Of a DNA stretch of 64,000 nt, positions 34,457 to 42,905 are shown in pieces. Every line of letters begins with the position of its first letter. Positions within the stretch are counted from its first letter, which is position 1. The stretch spans positions 1 to 64,000 of the forward strand of contig CASFCH010000009.1 of the NCBI GenBank assembly GCA_949293315.1, written 5' to 3'. This stretch comes from an uncultured Oscillospiraceae bacterium (GTDB lineage Bacteria > Bacillota > Clostridia > Oscillospirales > Acutalibacteraceae). The notes beneath the pieces are model-generated. The model was not told where the DNA came from. It worked only from the letters and a program-made list of their open reading frames with translations, and searched no databases. The position numbers and the translations under genes are program-made.

Positions 34457-36151
34457 ATGAATGGCTTTGATTTTTCAAAGGCCGGCGTTACGATGGAGTA
34501 TCAGGCGGACGGCGGCCAAGTTGTACGATGCGGTGCGTCCGGGGATGATGTGGTGCATTTGGCGTGTACGGTGGAGGGGAATATACTGAATATCGCCCTT
34601 TTGCCATCGCGTCCTGTGCGCATTGTGCGATTCCGGATCCGGCTTCCCTTCTCTTTTCAGCGGGAGGATCGCATCCTTTCAAATGGATTCCAGTCCTGGA
34701 CTGACACGCGGGAATACGGTGTAAACGAAAGGATGCGCGGTTACAACCGCCTGACGGAACTGTATATGAAGTCCTCCATGGCGCATCGACTGGGGGTAAA
34801 CCGGGCCGGGGATGCCACGTTCCATGCCTATCCGCGCGGAAGAGGCGTATGTTACGGGTATTCCTACGGATATGTCCGGAGGGGGGATGACGTATACCTG
34901 CTGGGTTCGCTCAGCGAGCGGAGCGGATATACGATCCTGACTTTCGACACGCGGCGGGATACCATATGGGTAGAGAAGGAACTGGAGGGGGTCACGTTTG
35001 ACCGCGAAACGCAGCTGCTCTCCTTAGCGGCGATCGAGGGTACATACGACGCGGCGTTTGATCGTTATTTTGAACAGATGGGCATACCAAAGCCGCGTGT
35101 GGGGCGCACCTGTGGCTACACTACGTGGTATAACTACTATACCGGGATCAATATGGATATTATCCGCCGGGATCTTGATGCACTCTCCGCACACGGCGGA
35201 TTTGACGTGTTCCAGATCGACGACGGCTATCAGACCGCTGTGGGGGACTGGTTCTCCATCAGGCAAAAGGAGTTCCCGGACGGCATGCGTGCGGCGGCGG
35301 AGCTGATCCATAGCAAGGGGCTCAAGGCCGGATTGTGGCTGGCTCCGTTTGGTGCGCAGCGGGATTCCAAGCTGTTTGCGGAACATCCGGACTGGTTTGT
35401 CCGGGGCCAGGATGGGGAGCCCTGGCTTGCGGGCGGCAACTGGGGCGGATTTTATGCGTTGGACATTTATCGCGATGAGGTGCGCCAATATCTTCAAAAA
35501 CTTTTTGACGTTGTACGGAATGAATGGGGTTTTGATCTGCTCAAGCTCGATTTCCTCTACGCGGCTGCGGTACGGCCAATTCACAACAAAACGCGCGGCG
35601 AAGTGATGTGTGACGCGATGGATCTGGTGCGGCAGCTCACGGGCGACCGGGTGATGCTCGCATGCGGCGTGCCGATGATGCCGGCGTTCGGCAAGGCGGA
35701 TTTTTGCCGGATCGGGGCGGACATGAGCCTTTCCTGGCGGCGCAAGCTGTTTGATGGGCGGGAGAATGCCTCTACTCCAAACGCAATTGACAATACCGTG
35801 TTCCGCCGCCATCTGGATGGGCGCGCATTTTTAAATGATCCGGACGTCTTTTTGCTGCGGGATACCAATATCCATTTCAATTTGAAAAAGCGCCGCCTGC
35901 TGGCAAAGGTGAACAGCCTGATGGGCAGCCTGCTCTTCTGCTCCGACAACGTCTCGGAATATGGCGAGGAACAGGAAAGCGTGCTGCGTGAGATCTTGTC
36001 CGGGGCGCGGGCACAGATAATTTCCGCGGGCTATATCCGACGGGATGTCATGCGGATCCGGTACCGGCAGAATGGCCGGCCGGAAACGCTTACCTTCCGG
36101 GTGAGCAATGGCCGGATCTACCCGCAGGGCGCGGCCGATCAGAACGATTGA
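34457..36151 (+). CDS. GH36-like alpha-galactosidase
   Basis: 564 residues. The start ATG 34457 is used because it precedes the family's N-terminal beta domain; the longer frame from 34226 runs through the promoter. The central TIM barrel has CGYTTWYNYYTGI, FQIDDGYQTAVGDW, LKAGLWLAPFGA and LLKLDFLYAAA with the likely nucleophile Asp365; ADMSLSW contains the likely acid/base Asp422. It hydrolyses alpha-linked galactose or similar. There is no signal peptide, so it acts inside the cell on substrate brought in by the next gene's product. Exact substrate is inferred only from family. Confidence 0.85.
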   Translation: MNGFDFSKAGVTMEYQADGGQVVRCGASGDDVVHLACTVEGNILNIALLPSRPVRIVRFRIRLPFSFQREDRILSNGFQSWTDTREYGVNERMRGYNRLTELYMKSSMAHRLGVNRAGDATFHAYPRGRGVCYGYSYGYVRRGDDVYLLGSLSERSGYTILTFDTRRDTIWVEKELEGVTFDRETQLLSLAAIEGTYDAAFDRYFEQMGIPKPRVGRTCGYTTWYNYYTGINMDIIRRDLDALSAHGGFDVFQIDDGYQTAVGDWFSIRQKEFPDGMRAAAELIHSKGLKAGLWLAPFGAQRDSKLFAEHPDWFVRGQDGEPWLAGGNWGGFYALDIYRDEVRQYLQKLFDVVRNEWGFDLLKLDFLYAAAVRPIHNKTRGEVMCDAMDLVRQLTGDRVMLACGVPMMPAFGKADFCRIGADMSLSWRRKLFDGRENASTPNAIDNTVFRRHLDGRAFLNDPDVFLLRDTNIHFNLKKRRLLAKVNSLMGSLLFCSDNVSEYGEEQESVLREILSGARAQIISAGYIRRDVMRIRYRQNGRPETLTFRVSNGRIYPQGAADQND

Positions 36152-36164
36152 TGGAGGAATCAAG

Positions 36165-37634
36165 ATGAAAAAAGACAAAAGGCTCAATTTGTCAAACGTT
36201 GTCCGCGATGTCAAATCGCACTGGAGAACGCCGCCCGAGGGGAAATATATCCCCTATCATGAATTTGTTGCATACTCGGTCGGTGGGATCGGTGTGAACA
36301 CGATCAATTCGCTTTTTGGATATGTTGGTCTGTCGGCAAACTGCCTGCTGCTCGGCTCTGCATATGAGATTGCCCCCATGGACCTGGCGATCATGTCACT
36401 GGTGATGAGCATCCTGAATCTTGTCAAGACGCCTTTTATCAGTATGCTGGTGGACAATACCAATACAAAATGGGGCAAGTTCCGCCCATATTTACTGTTT
36501 ACCGGTGTTCCCACGTCGGTGCTGCTCATTGGAATGGCGTTTATTCCAAACTCCATCAACTACACAGTGAAGTGCGTATTGCTCAGCCTTGTCTATGCGC
36601 TGCTGATGATTTTTCAATCGCTGTATGCACTCGCCTTTACAAGCCTGGCACAGGTGCTCACGCCCAATGGGGAGGAGCGCACCTCGCTGCTGTCCATCAG
36701 CCAGTTCATCTACAGCCTTGGGCCATCGATTGTCAACCTCTTTTTCCCCATCTTTGCCGGCCTGTTTGAGGGCGGCATGACCGGCTTTGTGTCCTATCGG
36801 GTGCTCTTCCCGATCTTTTCAATTTTTGGGATCGTCCTGAGCTTCTGGACCTTCCATGGTACGGAGGAGAAGATTGTCGTCCCAAAGAATTATGTGGCGC
36901 ATGTCCGGTTTGTGGATGGGATCTCCGAGATCAAGAGTAATAAATATTTCTGGCTCATGACACTCTATAACGTTTTGGGCGCACTGAAAGGTTCTATCGG
37001 CAGCATCCTGTCCTGGTACTGCATTTATGCAATGGACAGCGAGGCCATGCTTGGCGTGATGAATGCGGTGCTTGGTACGGCCTCTGTGCCCGGAATGCTG
37101 CTGGCTCCGTTCTTTGCCAAAAAACTGGGCAAGCGTAAATCCTTGATCTGGTTCAATTTGCTGCGTGCGGTGTTTGCGGGGCTTATGCTCGTCACAACCA
37201 AAAGCCCGGTTCTATTCCTGGGGTGCCTGTATTTTGCCAATGTCTGCATCGGTGGGGACGGCGTCATGGGCTCTGCCATGACGGCGGATGTCTTCGACTA
37301 TCAGCAGTGGAAAACCGGTAAGCGGCTGGAGGGCTTTATCACGCAGTTCAGCGGGATGCTGCTTACGGGCGCCACGATGGGGCTCAATTTGATTTTGCCG
37401 TGGTTTTATGAGCGCTATGGACTGGAGAATGACTATACCGTCCTCTATCAGGAGGCGGTGCGCACGCCGATTTTCAATGTGATGATCATTATCAGCGTCA
37501 TCAGCTGTGTGGCGGCAGTTATCCCGATCCTCTTCTATGATATGACGGAGAAAAAGCAGCAGCAGATGATCGAGGATCTCAAGGTGCGCGCTGCCGAGGA
37601 GGATCGAAAGGCAGAGATGCTTGCCGGAGAATAA
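36165..37634 (+). CDS. GPH-type (MFS) sugar:cation symporter
   Basis: 489 residues, about 12 membrane helices. GPH-type features: PYHEFVAYSVGGIGVNTI at the N-terminus, the loop DNTNTKWGKFRPYLLFTGVP between helices 2 and 3, and the central cytoplasmic loop before NKYFWLMTLYNVLGALKG. The protein ends with a long charged cytoplasmic tail (IEDLKVRAAEEDRKAEMLAGE). It starts 13 bases after the GH36 stop behind GGAGGAAT, so it is in the same operon and probably imports the glycoside that GH36 cleaves. Confidence 0.9.
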   Translation: MKKDKRLNLSNVVRDVKSHWRTPPEGKYIPYHEFVAYSVGGIGVNTINSLFGYVGLSANCLLLGSAYEIAPMDLAIMSLVMSILNLVKTPFISMLVDNTNTKWGKFRPYLLFTGVPTSVLLIGMAFIPNSINYTVKCVLLSLVYALLMIFQSLYALAFTSLAQVLTPNGEERTSLLSISQFIYSLGPSIVNLFFPIFAGLFEGGMTGFVSYRVLFPIFSIFGIVLSFWTFHGTEEKIVVPKNYVAHVRFVDGISEIKSNKYFWLMTLYNVLGALKGSIGSILSWYCIYAMDSEAMLGVMNAVLGTASVPGMLLAPFFAKKLGKRKSLIWFNLLRAVFAGLMLVTTKSPVLFLGCLYFANVCIGGDGVMGSAMTADVFDYQQWKTGKRLEGFITQFSGMLLTGATMGLNLILPWFYERYGLENDYTVLYQEAVRTPIFNVMIIISVISCVAAVIPILFYDMTEKKQQQMIEDLKVRAAEEDRKAEMLAGE

Positions 37635-37648
37635 AGGAGAAATCCAAA

Positions 37649-39184
37649 ATGGAGATCACCAGCAGGAATCCATATTTGACAGAGTTGGCAGCCTGGGCGC
37701 AGGAAAAGGCCGCAATGTTTGTCATGACCGGGACAAAGCAGGGGCCGGTCAACCGGGGCGATGGCGGCAAGTGGTACGGCCCATCCGGCCGTTTTTCTTC
37801 CCGCAGCCGGACAACACGAAAGATGGGGCCTTCCTGGACGATCCCTCGGGACTACATTCCGTCCTACTGGGCGGGCTACCACGACCGCACCGCCTTTTAC
37901 ATCCGGGATTTTGTCCATCAGGCGCCCGGGGCGGAATTGATGGGCTATCATGAGGAAAATTATCAGATGCTGCGCGCTTTTATCGCGGGCGCGGGCCCGG
38001 AGACAGACGGATATGCACCGTGGGCGCTGAACTTTGACGGGAGCATCTATTACCTGGATACCCCAAACCATCGGCGGTTTGTCCGAGAACTGACCGCTCA
38101 ATACGAGCTGGTGGAGACGCTTGCCGGGCTGTATCGGATGTCGGGGGATCCGCGGTATATTGACCCCATGATGCTCGGTTTTACAGAGCGAATCCTCGGT
38201 TCTTTCACCCACGAGCGGGATGGGGTTGCCCTGCGGGAAAGAAATGGCATCCCGGAGGGGCGGGGGAACATCTGGCTTGGCTCGTCCAGCTATAACGAGA
38301 GCGGCGCCCTGCTGGCGGAGTCCGGCGACTGTATTGCCGCGCTCTATGCTGCGCTGTGTGCCTATGGCGGCCTGTGCACCGCCCTGGGCCGGGCGCGGGA
38401 GGCGGAGACGTATTGCCGCCGGGCCACGGAACTGCGCGCCTATTTTAATGAGGTGTGGAGTACCCCGCCGCAGGAGGACGGCTGCGGCTATGTCTTTGGC
38501 GTCGGTTTTCACGGGGAGAAGTATTGGCAGTGGAAAAAATCCGCCCGCGGCATCACCGGGGCGGAGACATGTTTTTTCATGCCGCTTAAACTGCTCACTG
38601 AGCCGGGGGAGCGCAACGACCGGCTGCTCGACTACATCGACCATATGGATGAAGACAGCCGGACTGCCTCGGAGAATATTGAGAGCTTTACCTATTTGCC
38701 CCAGGTCTTTTTCCCCTATCACCGGGCGGAACAGGGATGGAAGTGGATGAAATATATCGGCGAACGGCGCTTCCAGCCGCATGTCCGTGCGAGCCAGGGA
38801 CTCAATGAGGATTATCCGGAACTCTCCTTTACCATGGTCTCCGCCGCAGTGGAGGGACTGTTGGGCTTACAGGCGGATATATTGGCGGATACGGTGATCA
38901 CTTGTCCCTGTCTGCCGGAGGAGATTCCGGATCTGTCGGTGCGCTCCCTGCGTCTGGGACCGCTGGAGTTGGATATTGATTTTCCAGACCACCGGACGGC
39001 AGAACTTGCCAATCACTCTAATCGGACGATCCGGTGGCACTGCGCGTTTGCAGGCGTATTCAAGCAGATAGTTGTGAACGGTGTGGAGCGGCCGGCGGAG
39101 TCGGATACGGTCAATGGCGTTCGTCGTAGCGGTGTGTCTATTGCCGTTGCACCGGGAGAGACGATGCGTGTCCGGATGCAATAG
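37649..39184 (+). CDS. Six-hairpin glycosidase-like protein of unknown substrate
   Basis: 511 residues without a signal peptide. The helical repeated pattern and segments such as YALDTPN-like YLDTPNHRRFVREL, ESGDCIAALYAAL and GYVFGVGFHGEKYWQW suggest an (alpha/alpha)6 toroid, as in several glycoside hydrolase families. A C-terminal beta-rich segment of about 120 residues (RSLRLGPLELDIDF, RVRMQ) looks like a beta-sandwich cap. I cannot place it in a GH family. It starts 14 bases after the symporter stop. Confidence 0.65.
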   Translation: MEITSRNPYLTELAAWAQEKAAMFVMTGTKQGPVNRGDGGKWYGPSGRFSSRSRTTRKMGPSWTIPRDYIPSYWAGYHDRTAFYIRDFVHQAPGAELMGYHEENYQMLRAFIAGAGPETDGYAPWALNFDGSIYYLDTPNHRRFVRELTAQYELVETLAGLYRMSGDPRYIDPMMLGFTERILGSFTHERDGVALRERNGIPEGRGNIWLGSSSYNESGALLAESGDCIAALYAALCAYGGLCTALGRAREAETYCRRATELRAYFNEVWSTPPQEDGCGYVFGVGFHGEKYWQWKKSARGITGAETCFFMPLKLLTEPGERNDRLLDYIDHMDEDSRTASENIESFTYLPQVFFPYHRAEQGWKWMKYIGERRFQPHVRASQGLNEDYPELSFTMVSAAVEGLLGLQADILADTVITCPCLPEEIPDLSVRSLRLGPLELDIDFPDHRTAELANHSNRTIRWHCAFAGVFKQIVVNGVERPAESDTVNGVRRSGVSIAVAPGETMRVRMQ

Positions 39185-39203
39185 AAGTATTGGGGGGGTT
39201 ATT

Positions 39204-40829
39204 GTGAAAATTGGGGGACGTATCGCTGCTGCTGCCCTGGGAATTGCCTGCCTTTTGGGAACAGCCTCCTGTGTGCGGTCGGATCTAAAAGAAGGCAGGG
39301 CGCAGGCTGTTTTACCGGAAATCCATGCGCCGGAGTCAGTGATCTATGTCATCAACCGCGGGGACTTGAGTGATGCCGAATACACCGTGGCTTCGTCCCT
39401 TCAGGGGATCTGTGCGCAGCGTGAGGCCAGGATTTATATTGAGGATGGCGAAAATATTGTATTTTTGGAGCAGTATTTAAAGGAAAATAAAGGGATTAGC
39501 GTTCAGAGGGTTGCGGATTTGTGGACTCTGGTTCGGGAAAACCGGGATGCTTTAACGGACGGGGGCTGTGTTTTATTCCGAATGGGGGATAACACAATCA
39601 ATTCAGCATTCACTATAGCGGGTATGGAACGTTGGCTGGCTGTCCCGGAGGAATTGGCCGGCCAGGCGGAGGCCATTGGTCTTGAAATCAAGCAGGATCT
39701 AACGAAGCCGGACGGCGCCTTGATCCAGGAGCAGGTGTTTGAGAAATATCAGGATCGCTTAAATAAAAATCTGCTGGTTCACCAGTCGCCGGAGCTTGTG
39801 ACACTGAGGGACTATGCTGTTGCAGCAGGGGCGTTCTGTTTTTATACGAATGAGGATGACCGTGCCCAGGTGAAATTTCGGGAGCAGGTGTTCGAGTGGG
39901 CCAATGAGAATGCGATTGCCTTTGGCTGGAGTGCTGATGAACTCGGCTATGTTAAACAGGCGAGCGGGAGCGCCATTGCGGTGATCCCGTCCGACCACTG
40001 CAGCAACCTGAGCCTGCTCTCCTCGTTAAAACTCAGGGAACCCATTCATCAGAAAAACAGCCCGGAACAGGTTACGGCACAGGAGGGCAAACACTATATT
40101 GCACTGGTGATGAGTGATGGCGATAACGCCCAGTGGTATGAGACCACCGTTCCGTTCCGCGATCACTACTATGATCGGGTGCAGACGGCGGGGGATTATA
40201 AACTGTCCTGGACTGCACCGCCCATGCTGTACCGCCTGGCCCCTACCGTTCTCCAATATGTCTACAATATGGCAACGGACCGGGACCGCTTTGTCTGTGG
40301 CGTCTCGGGGCTGGGGTATATCAACCCGACACGGTATCCGGAAGCGGCTCTGGAGCATTTTGCCGCCGGGACCGTCCAAGCGATGAGGCAGGCCGATCTT
40401 CAGGTCGTGACGATCCTGGACAACAGTACCAGCACCCATAAGCTGGGGCGGGCTCTTGAGGCCTATACCGTACAGGAGTCCCTTTCGGGCGGATTGATGC
40501 AGATCGAGGATAAATACGAAGCGCTGGATGGTAAAATGGTTATCAGCGGCGGAAAGCCCTTTGTCAGTGTGAAAAAATCTTTCTGGTTTACCTCTGAAAA
40601 TCAAGAGGAAAAAATTTCCCGGGAGTGGATTGAAGATTTTGCACAGGAACTCAATGCCCTGCCCTGTGATATCCGGTCCGAGGAGGGGTACAGCTATATC
40701 AATATTCATCCGTGGTCCACTTCTATCGAGGATCTGAATTTACTCGTCTCGTTGCTGGACGATCATATCGAGATCGTTTATGCGGAGGAGCTGCTGGCCA
40801 TGATTGCGGAGAATGTGATACACGAGTAG
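39204..40829 (+). CDS. GxGYxYP-type lipoprotein, putative glycoside hydrolase
   Basis: 541 residues from GTG 39204 (KIGGRIAAAALGIACLL then GTASC): a signal peptide with a lipobox-like cysteine, so it is probably anchored on the outside of the membrane. The segment CGVSGLGYINPTRYP matches the GxGYxxP motif that names the family, and MSDGDNAQWY is another typical segment. The family is thought to act on glycans but the reaction is not known. It closes the sugar locus; a strong terminator follows. Confidence 0.72.
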   Translation: MKIGGRIAAAALGIACLLGTASCVRSDLKEGRAQAVLPEIHAPESVIYVINRGDLSDAEYTVASSLQGICAQREARIYIEDGENIVFLEQYLKENKGISVQRVADLWTLVRENRDALTDGGCVLFRMGDNTINSAFTIAGMERWLAVPEELAGQAEAIGLEIKQDLTKPDGALIQEQVFEKYQDRLNKNLLVHQSPELVTLRDYAVAAGAFCFYTNEDDRAQVKFREQVFEWANENAIAFGWSADELGYVKQASGSAIAVIPSDHCSNLSLLSSLKLREPIHQKNSPEQVTAQEGKHYIALVMSDGDNAQWYETTVPFRDHYYDRVQTAGDYKLSWTAPPMLYRLAPTVLQYVYNMATDRDRFVCGVSGLGYINPTRYPEAALEHFAAGTVQAMRQADLQVVTILDNSTSTHKLGRALEAYTVQESLSGGLMQIEDKYEALDGKMVISGGKPFVSVKKSFWFTSENQEEKISREWIEDFAQELNALPCDIRSEEGYSYINIHPWSTSIEDLNLLVSLLDDHIEIVYAEELLAMIAENVIHE

Positions 40830-40840
40830 CTTTGTATGTA

Positions 40841-40883
40841 ACAGGAGGCATACCGTAACGGCATGCCTCCTGTCGCTTTTTTT
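40841..40883. terminator. Terminator shared by the sugar locus and DUF1540 gene
   Basis: ACAGGAGGCAT (40841-40851) pairs with ATGCCTCCTGT (40863-40873), then CGC and a seven-T run. It lies between convergent genes; the T-run serves the plus strand. Confidence 0.9.
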
Positions 40884-41049
40884 ATTTGCGGCGGAAGGAC
40901 ATGCAGTCCGTGCACTGCTCCATCTTCGGATTGGCCTCATGGGTGCCGACCTGGATGCGGTCCAGAGAGCAGTAGTTGTCATTGGTGCAGTGGTACATGC
41001 ACTGCTCCACCGTGCAGGCGATGCATTCGTTTTTCTTACACTTATCCAT
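40882..41049 (-). CDS. DUF1540 domain cysteine-rich small protein
   Basis: 55 residues starting MDKCKKNECIACTVEQC and ending CTDCMSFRRK. It has eight cysteines in the spacing of DUF1540 (CxVxQCxYHC, NxYCSLDRIQVG, T/CxCxSF). Such proteins are common in spore-forming Clostridia and probably bind metal; function unknown. SD GGAGAATGAAC precedes the ATG. It follows ytaF on the same strand, 80 bases away. Confidence 0.9.
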   Translation of the reverse strand: MDKCKKNECIACTVEQCMYHCTNDNYCSLDRIQVGTHEANPKMEQCTDCMSFRRK

Positions 41050-41129
41050 GTTCATTCTCCTTGATCAATGAATTGGCGCAGGGCGCCTGATTTTATTCTG
41101 CCCGGATCGCAGCGGAATAAAGGCAATTT

Positions 41130-41738
41130 TCAAAATAATTTTATAAAGGCCAGCACGATCAGGAGCAGTCCGCCGACACAGGAAAAATCATGCTTGCTCT
41201 GCCCGAGGCGCTTCCCGATCAGAATGCCGGCGCAGCAGACGAGAATGGAAAAAATAAGCGTAAAGGCGATCAGGGCGATCAGGCGTATTGGACCGGCTGT
41301 GACGCTCAGTCCGGTGAAGAGGGAGTCGAGCGACACGGAGAGGGAGAGCAGCGCCGCCTCGCCGGGGGACAGGCTTCGGGAGTGATCCAGATCCGCACTG
41401 CGGCTGTCCGCGCACACGGAGAGCGCAACGGACAGGTTTTTCAGGCGAAAGGTGATCCCCCGGTTCAGCCGGCGGCGCAGCGCCGACCGGAGCCGGGGAC
41501 CAAACAGGCTCTGCAGCCCCACGGCCATCAGTACGGTAAAGCCGATCCACCGGAAAGAGGCCTCCGGGATGTACGCCCGGATCAACGTCCCCGCGAGCAG
41601 GGAGAGCGCAAAGGCGGCCGCCGGTACGGCGGAGAGGACGATTCGGGAAAAAAAGGGAATGCGGATCCCGGAGGATCCATAGGCGATACATACAAACAGA
41701 GTGTCCAGACAGAGTGCGGCGGCGAGCAGAAAATCCAT
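41130..41738 (-). CDS. ytaF: Sporulation membrane protein YtaF-like (MntP-related)
   Basis: 202 residues with about six helices and an internal duplication: LLAAALCLDTLFVCIAYGSSGI near the N-terminus and LLSLSVSLDSLFTGLSVTAG in the second half, the L-S-x-D-S pattern of the YtaF/MntP (manganese exporter-related) group. The central loop is long and Arg-rich. The start at 41738 (MDFLLAAAL) has AGAGAGG about 10 bases upstream; the longer frame adds an unlikely leader. YtaF is linked to sporulation in B. subtilis; the transport role here is inference. Confidence 0.8.
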   Translation of the reverse strand: MDFLLAAALCLDTLFVCIAYGSSGIRIPFFSRIVLSAVPAAAFALSLLAGTLIRAYIPEASFRWIGFTVLMAVGLQSLFGPRLRSALRRRLNRGITFRLKNLSVALSVCADSRSADLDHSRSLSPGEAALLSLSVSLDSLFTGLSVTAGPIRLIALIAFTLIFSILVCCAGILIGKRLGQSKHDFSCVGGLLLIVLAFIKLF

Positions 41739-41871
41739 GCGATCACGGCCTCTCTTAAGGGTGGGGCTCCCGGAGCCCGCTGCTTCCATTTTATGAGGGC
41801 CGCCCTTGTCCCGGTGAAGCGCCGCGCGAAACAGGATGGAAATCGCCTGCGATATGCCGTGTGCAGATATA

Positions 41872-41905
41872 GATAAAGGGCCCGGGAACACCCGGGCCCT
41901 TTATC
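41872..41905. terminator. Perfect 15-bp hairpin with terminator-like flanks
   Basis: GATAAAGGGCCCGGG (41872-41886) pairs with CCCGGGCCCTTTATC (41891-41905), loop AACA. No gene ends here on either strand, so it may insulate ytaF from lexA or end an unseen short transcript. Confidence 0.5.
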
Positions 41906-42031
41906 TTGAAATTGAGGGGTTTGCTTTGAGGAGGGGTAGAGCATGTACCCGCCGATACTCGGCTGCGGCGCCTTTCTCTTTGGGGTACGTGTATATTGTA
42001 AATCAGGGTATTGTTTTTTTTGTTACTCACT

Positions 42032-42077
42032 TGTGAACATTTTTTTAAAGAACGTCAAAAATCGTGTGAACATTTTT
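42032..42077. repeat. Two direct TGTGAACATTTTT repeats 33 bases apart
   Basis: TGTGAACATTTTT at 42032-42044 and 42065-42077. The 33-base spacing is about three helical turns, so a regulator could bind both on one face. Both hold a GAAC core, like half an SOS box. Confidence 0.5.
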
Positions 42078-42128
42078 GGCCGGCGCACAGCGGACGGTTC
42101 CCGGGCAAATAATTTTATGGACGCAATA

Positions 42129-42167
42129 AAACAAATGTTTGATTTTTTGTACAAAGTGTGATACAAT
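42129..42167 (+). promoter_or_regulatory. lexA promoter with SOS-like operator
   Basis: -35 TTGATT (42139-42144), 17 bases, -10 TACAAT (42162-42167) with TGA before it. AAAC-AAAT-GTTT (42129-42140) has the arm-4-arm spacing of Firmicute SOS boxes (GAAC-N4-GTTC) and overlaps the -35, so LexA may repress itself. Confidence 0.55.
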
Positions 42168-42244
42168 AGGCATGGAGATTAAAATAGGAGGGCGTATAGG
42201 CTCTCCCGGATGCGGTTATTCTGCTGTTCAACGGAGGGATCACG

Positions 42245-42838
42245 ATGGAAAAACTCAGCAGCACGCAGAAAAAAATCTACGATTTCCTGGTGGAGCGCAT
42301 CGGGACGGGGGTGCCGCCCTCGGTGCGGGAGATCGGCGCGTATGTCGGGCTCAAATCCACCTCCTCCGTCCAGTGCAATCTGGACGCGCTGGAGCGCAAG
42401 GGATATATCATCCGCGATCCGCTGCTCAAGCGGTCTATCCGCATCGCAGGGCAGAGCGGGAACACCATGCAGGTTCCGCTCATTGGCACGGTCACGGCGG
42501 GCATGCCCATCCTGGCCGTGGAGCAGATCGAGGGCTACATCCCCTTTGACGGGGACTGCGCGGGCGGAGATAAGCTGTTCGCCCTGCGGGTGCGCGGCGA
42601 AAGTATGATCAATGCCGGAATCCTAGACGGGGATATCGTCGTATCCCGTCAGACGCCGGTGGCCTCCAATGGGGAGATCGTGGTGGCACTGATCGGGGAT
42701 GAGGCAACTGTCAAGCGCTTTTATAAGGAGGACGGCCACTACCGCCTCCAGCCGGAGAATGATCTGTTTGATCCGATCATCGTCGACGAGGTATCCATCC
42801 TCGGGAAGGTGGTCGCGGTGATCCGGTATATCCGATAG
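42245..42838 (+). CDS. lexA: LexA repressor
   Basis: SOS-response repressor, 197 residues. N-terminal winged helix (STQKKIYDFLVERIGTGVPPSVREIGAYVGLKSTSSV), the self-cleavage site Ala85-Gly86 in TVTAGMP, and the catalytic dyad Ser120 (GESMINAG) and Lys157 (ATVKRF). RecA filament triggers autocleavage after DNA damage. A GGAGGG-type SD precedes it. An SOS-like box overlaps its -35, consistent with autoregulation. Confidence 0.96.
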   Translation: MEKLSSTQKKIYDFLVERIGTGVPPSVREIGAYVGLKSTSSVQCNLDALERKGYIIRDPLLKRSIRIAGQSGNTMQVPLIGTVTAGMPILAVEQIEGYIPFDGDCAGGDKLFALRVRGESMINAGILDGDIVVSRQTPVASNGEIVVALIGDEATVKRFYKEDGHYRLQPENDLFDPIIVDEVSILGKVVAVIRYIR

Positions 42839-42905
42839 GAACTGCTCCGGGCAGGCGCATTTCCGCCGCCGGTGAATCAAACTGCATAAAAAGGAGAGAG
42901 ATAGT

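Larger units (their letters stand above)
41739..42244. other. 506-base divergent region between ytaF and lexA
   Basis: It contains a perfect 15-bp hairpin (41872-41905), an AT-rich stretch with two TGTGAACATTTTT repeats (42032 and 42065, 33 bases apart), and the lexA promoter with an SOS-like box. A 72-codon frame from 41943 has an SD but crosses the lexA promoter and is not supported. Confidence 0.5.

Noticed and set aside
37535..38782. 415-codon minus-strand frame opposite the glycan operon
   Set aside because: It spans the end of one real gene and most of the next and has no start signal or domain.
41943..42161. 72-codon frame with an SD upstream of lexA
   Set aside because: It runs through the lexA promoter and SOS-like box, lacks native codon use and shows no family.
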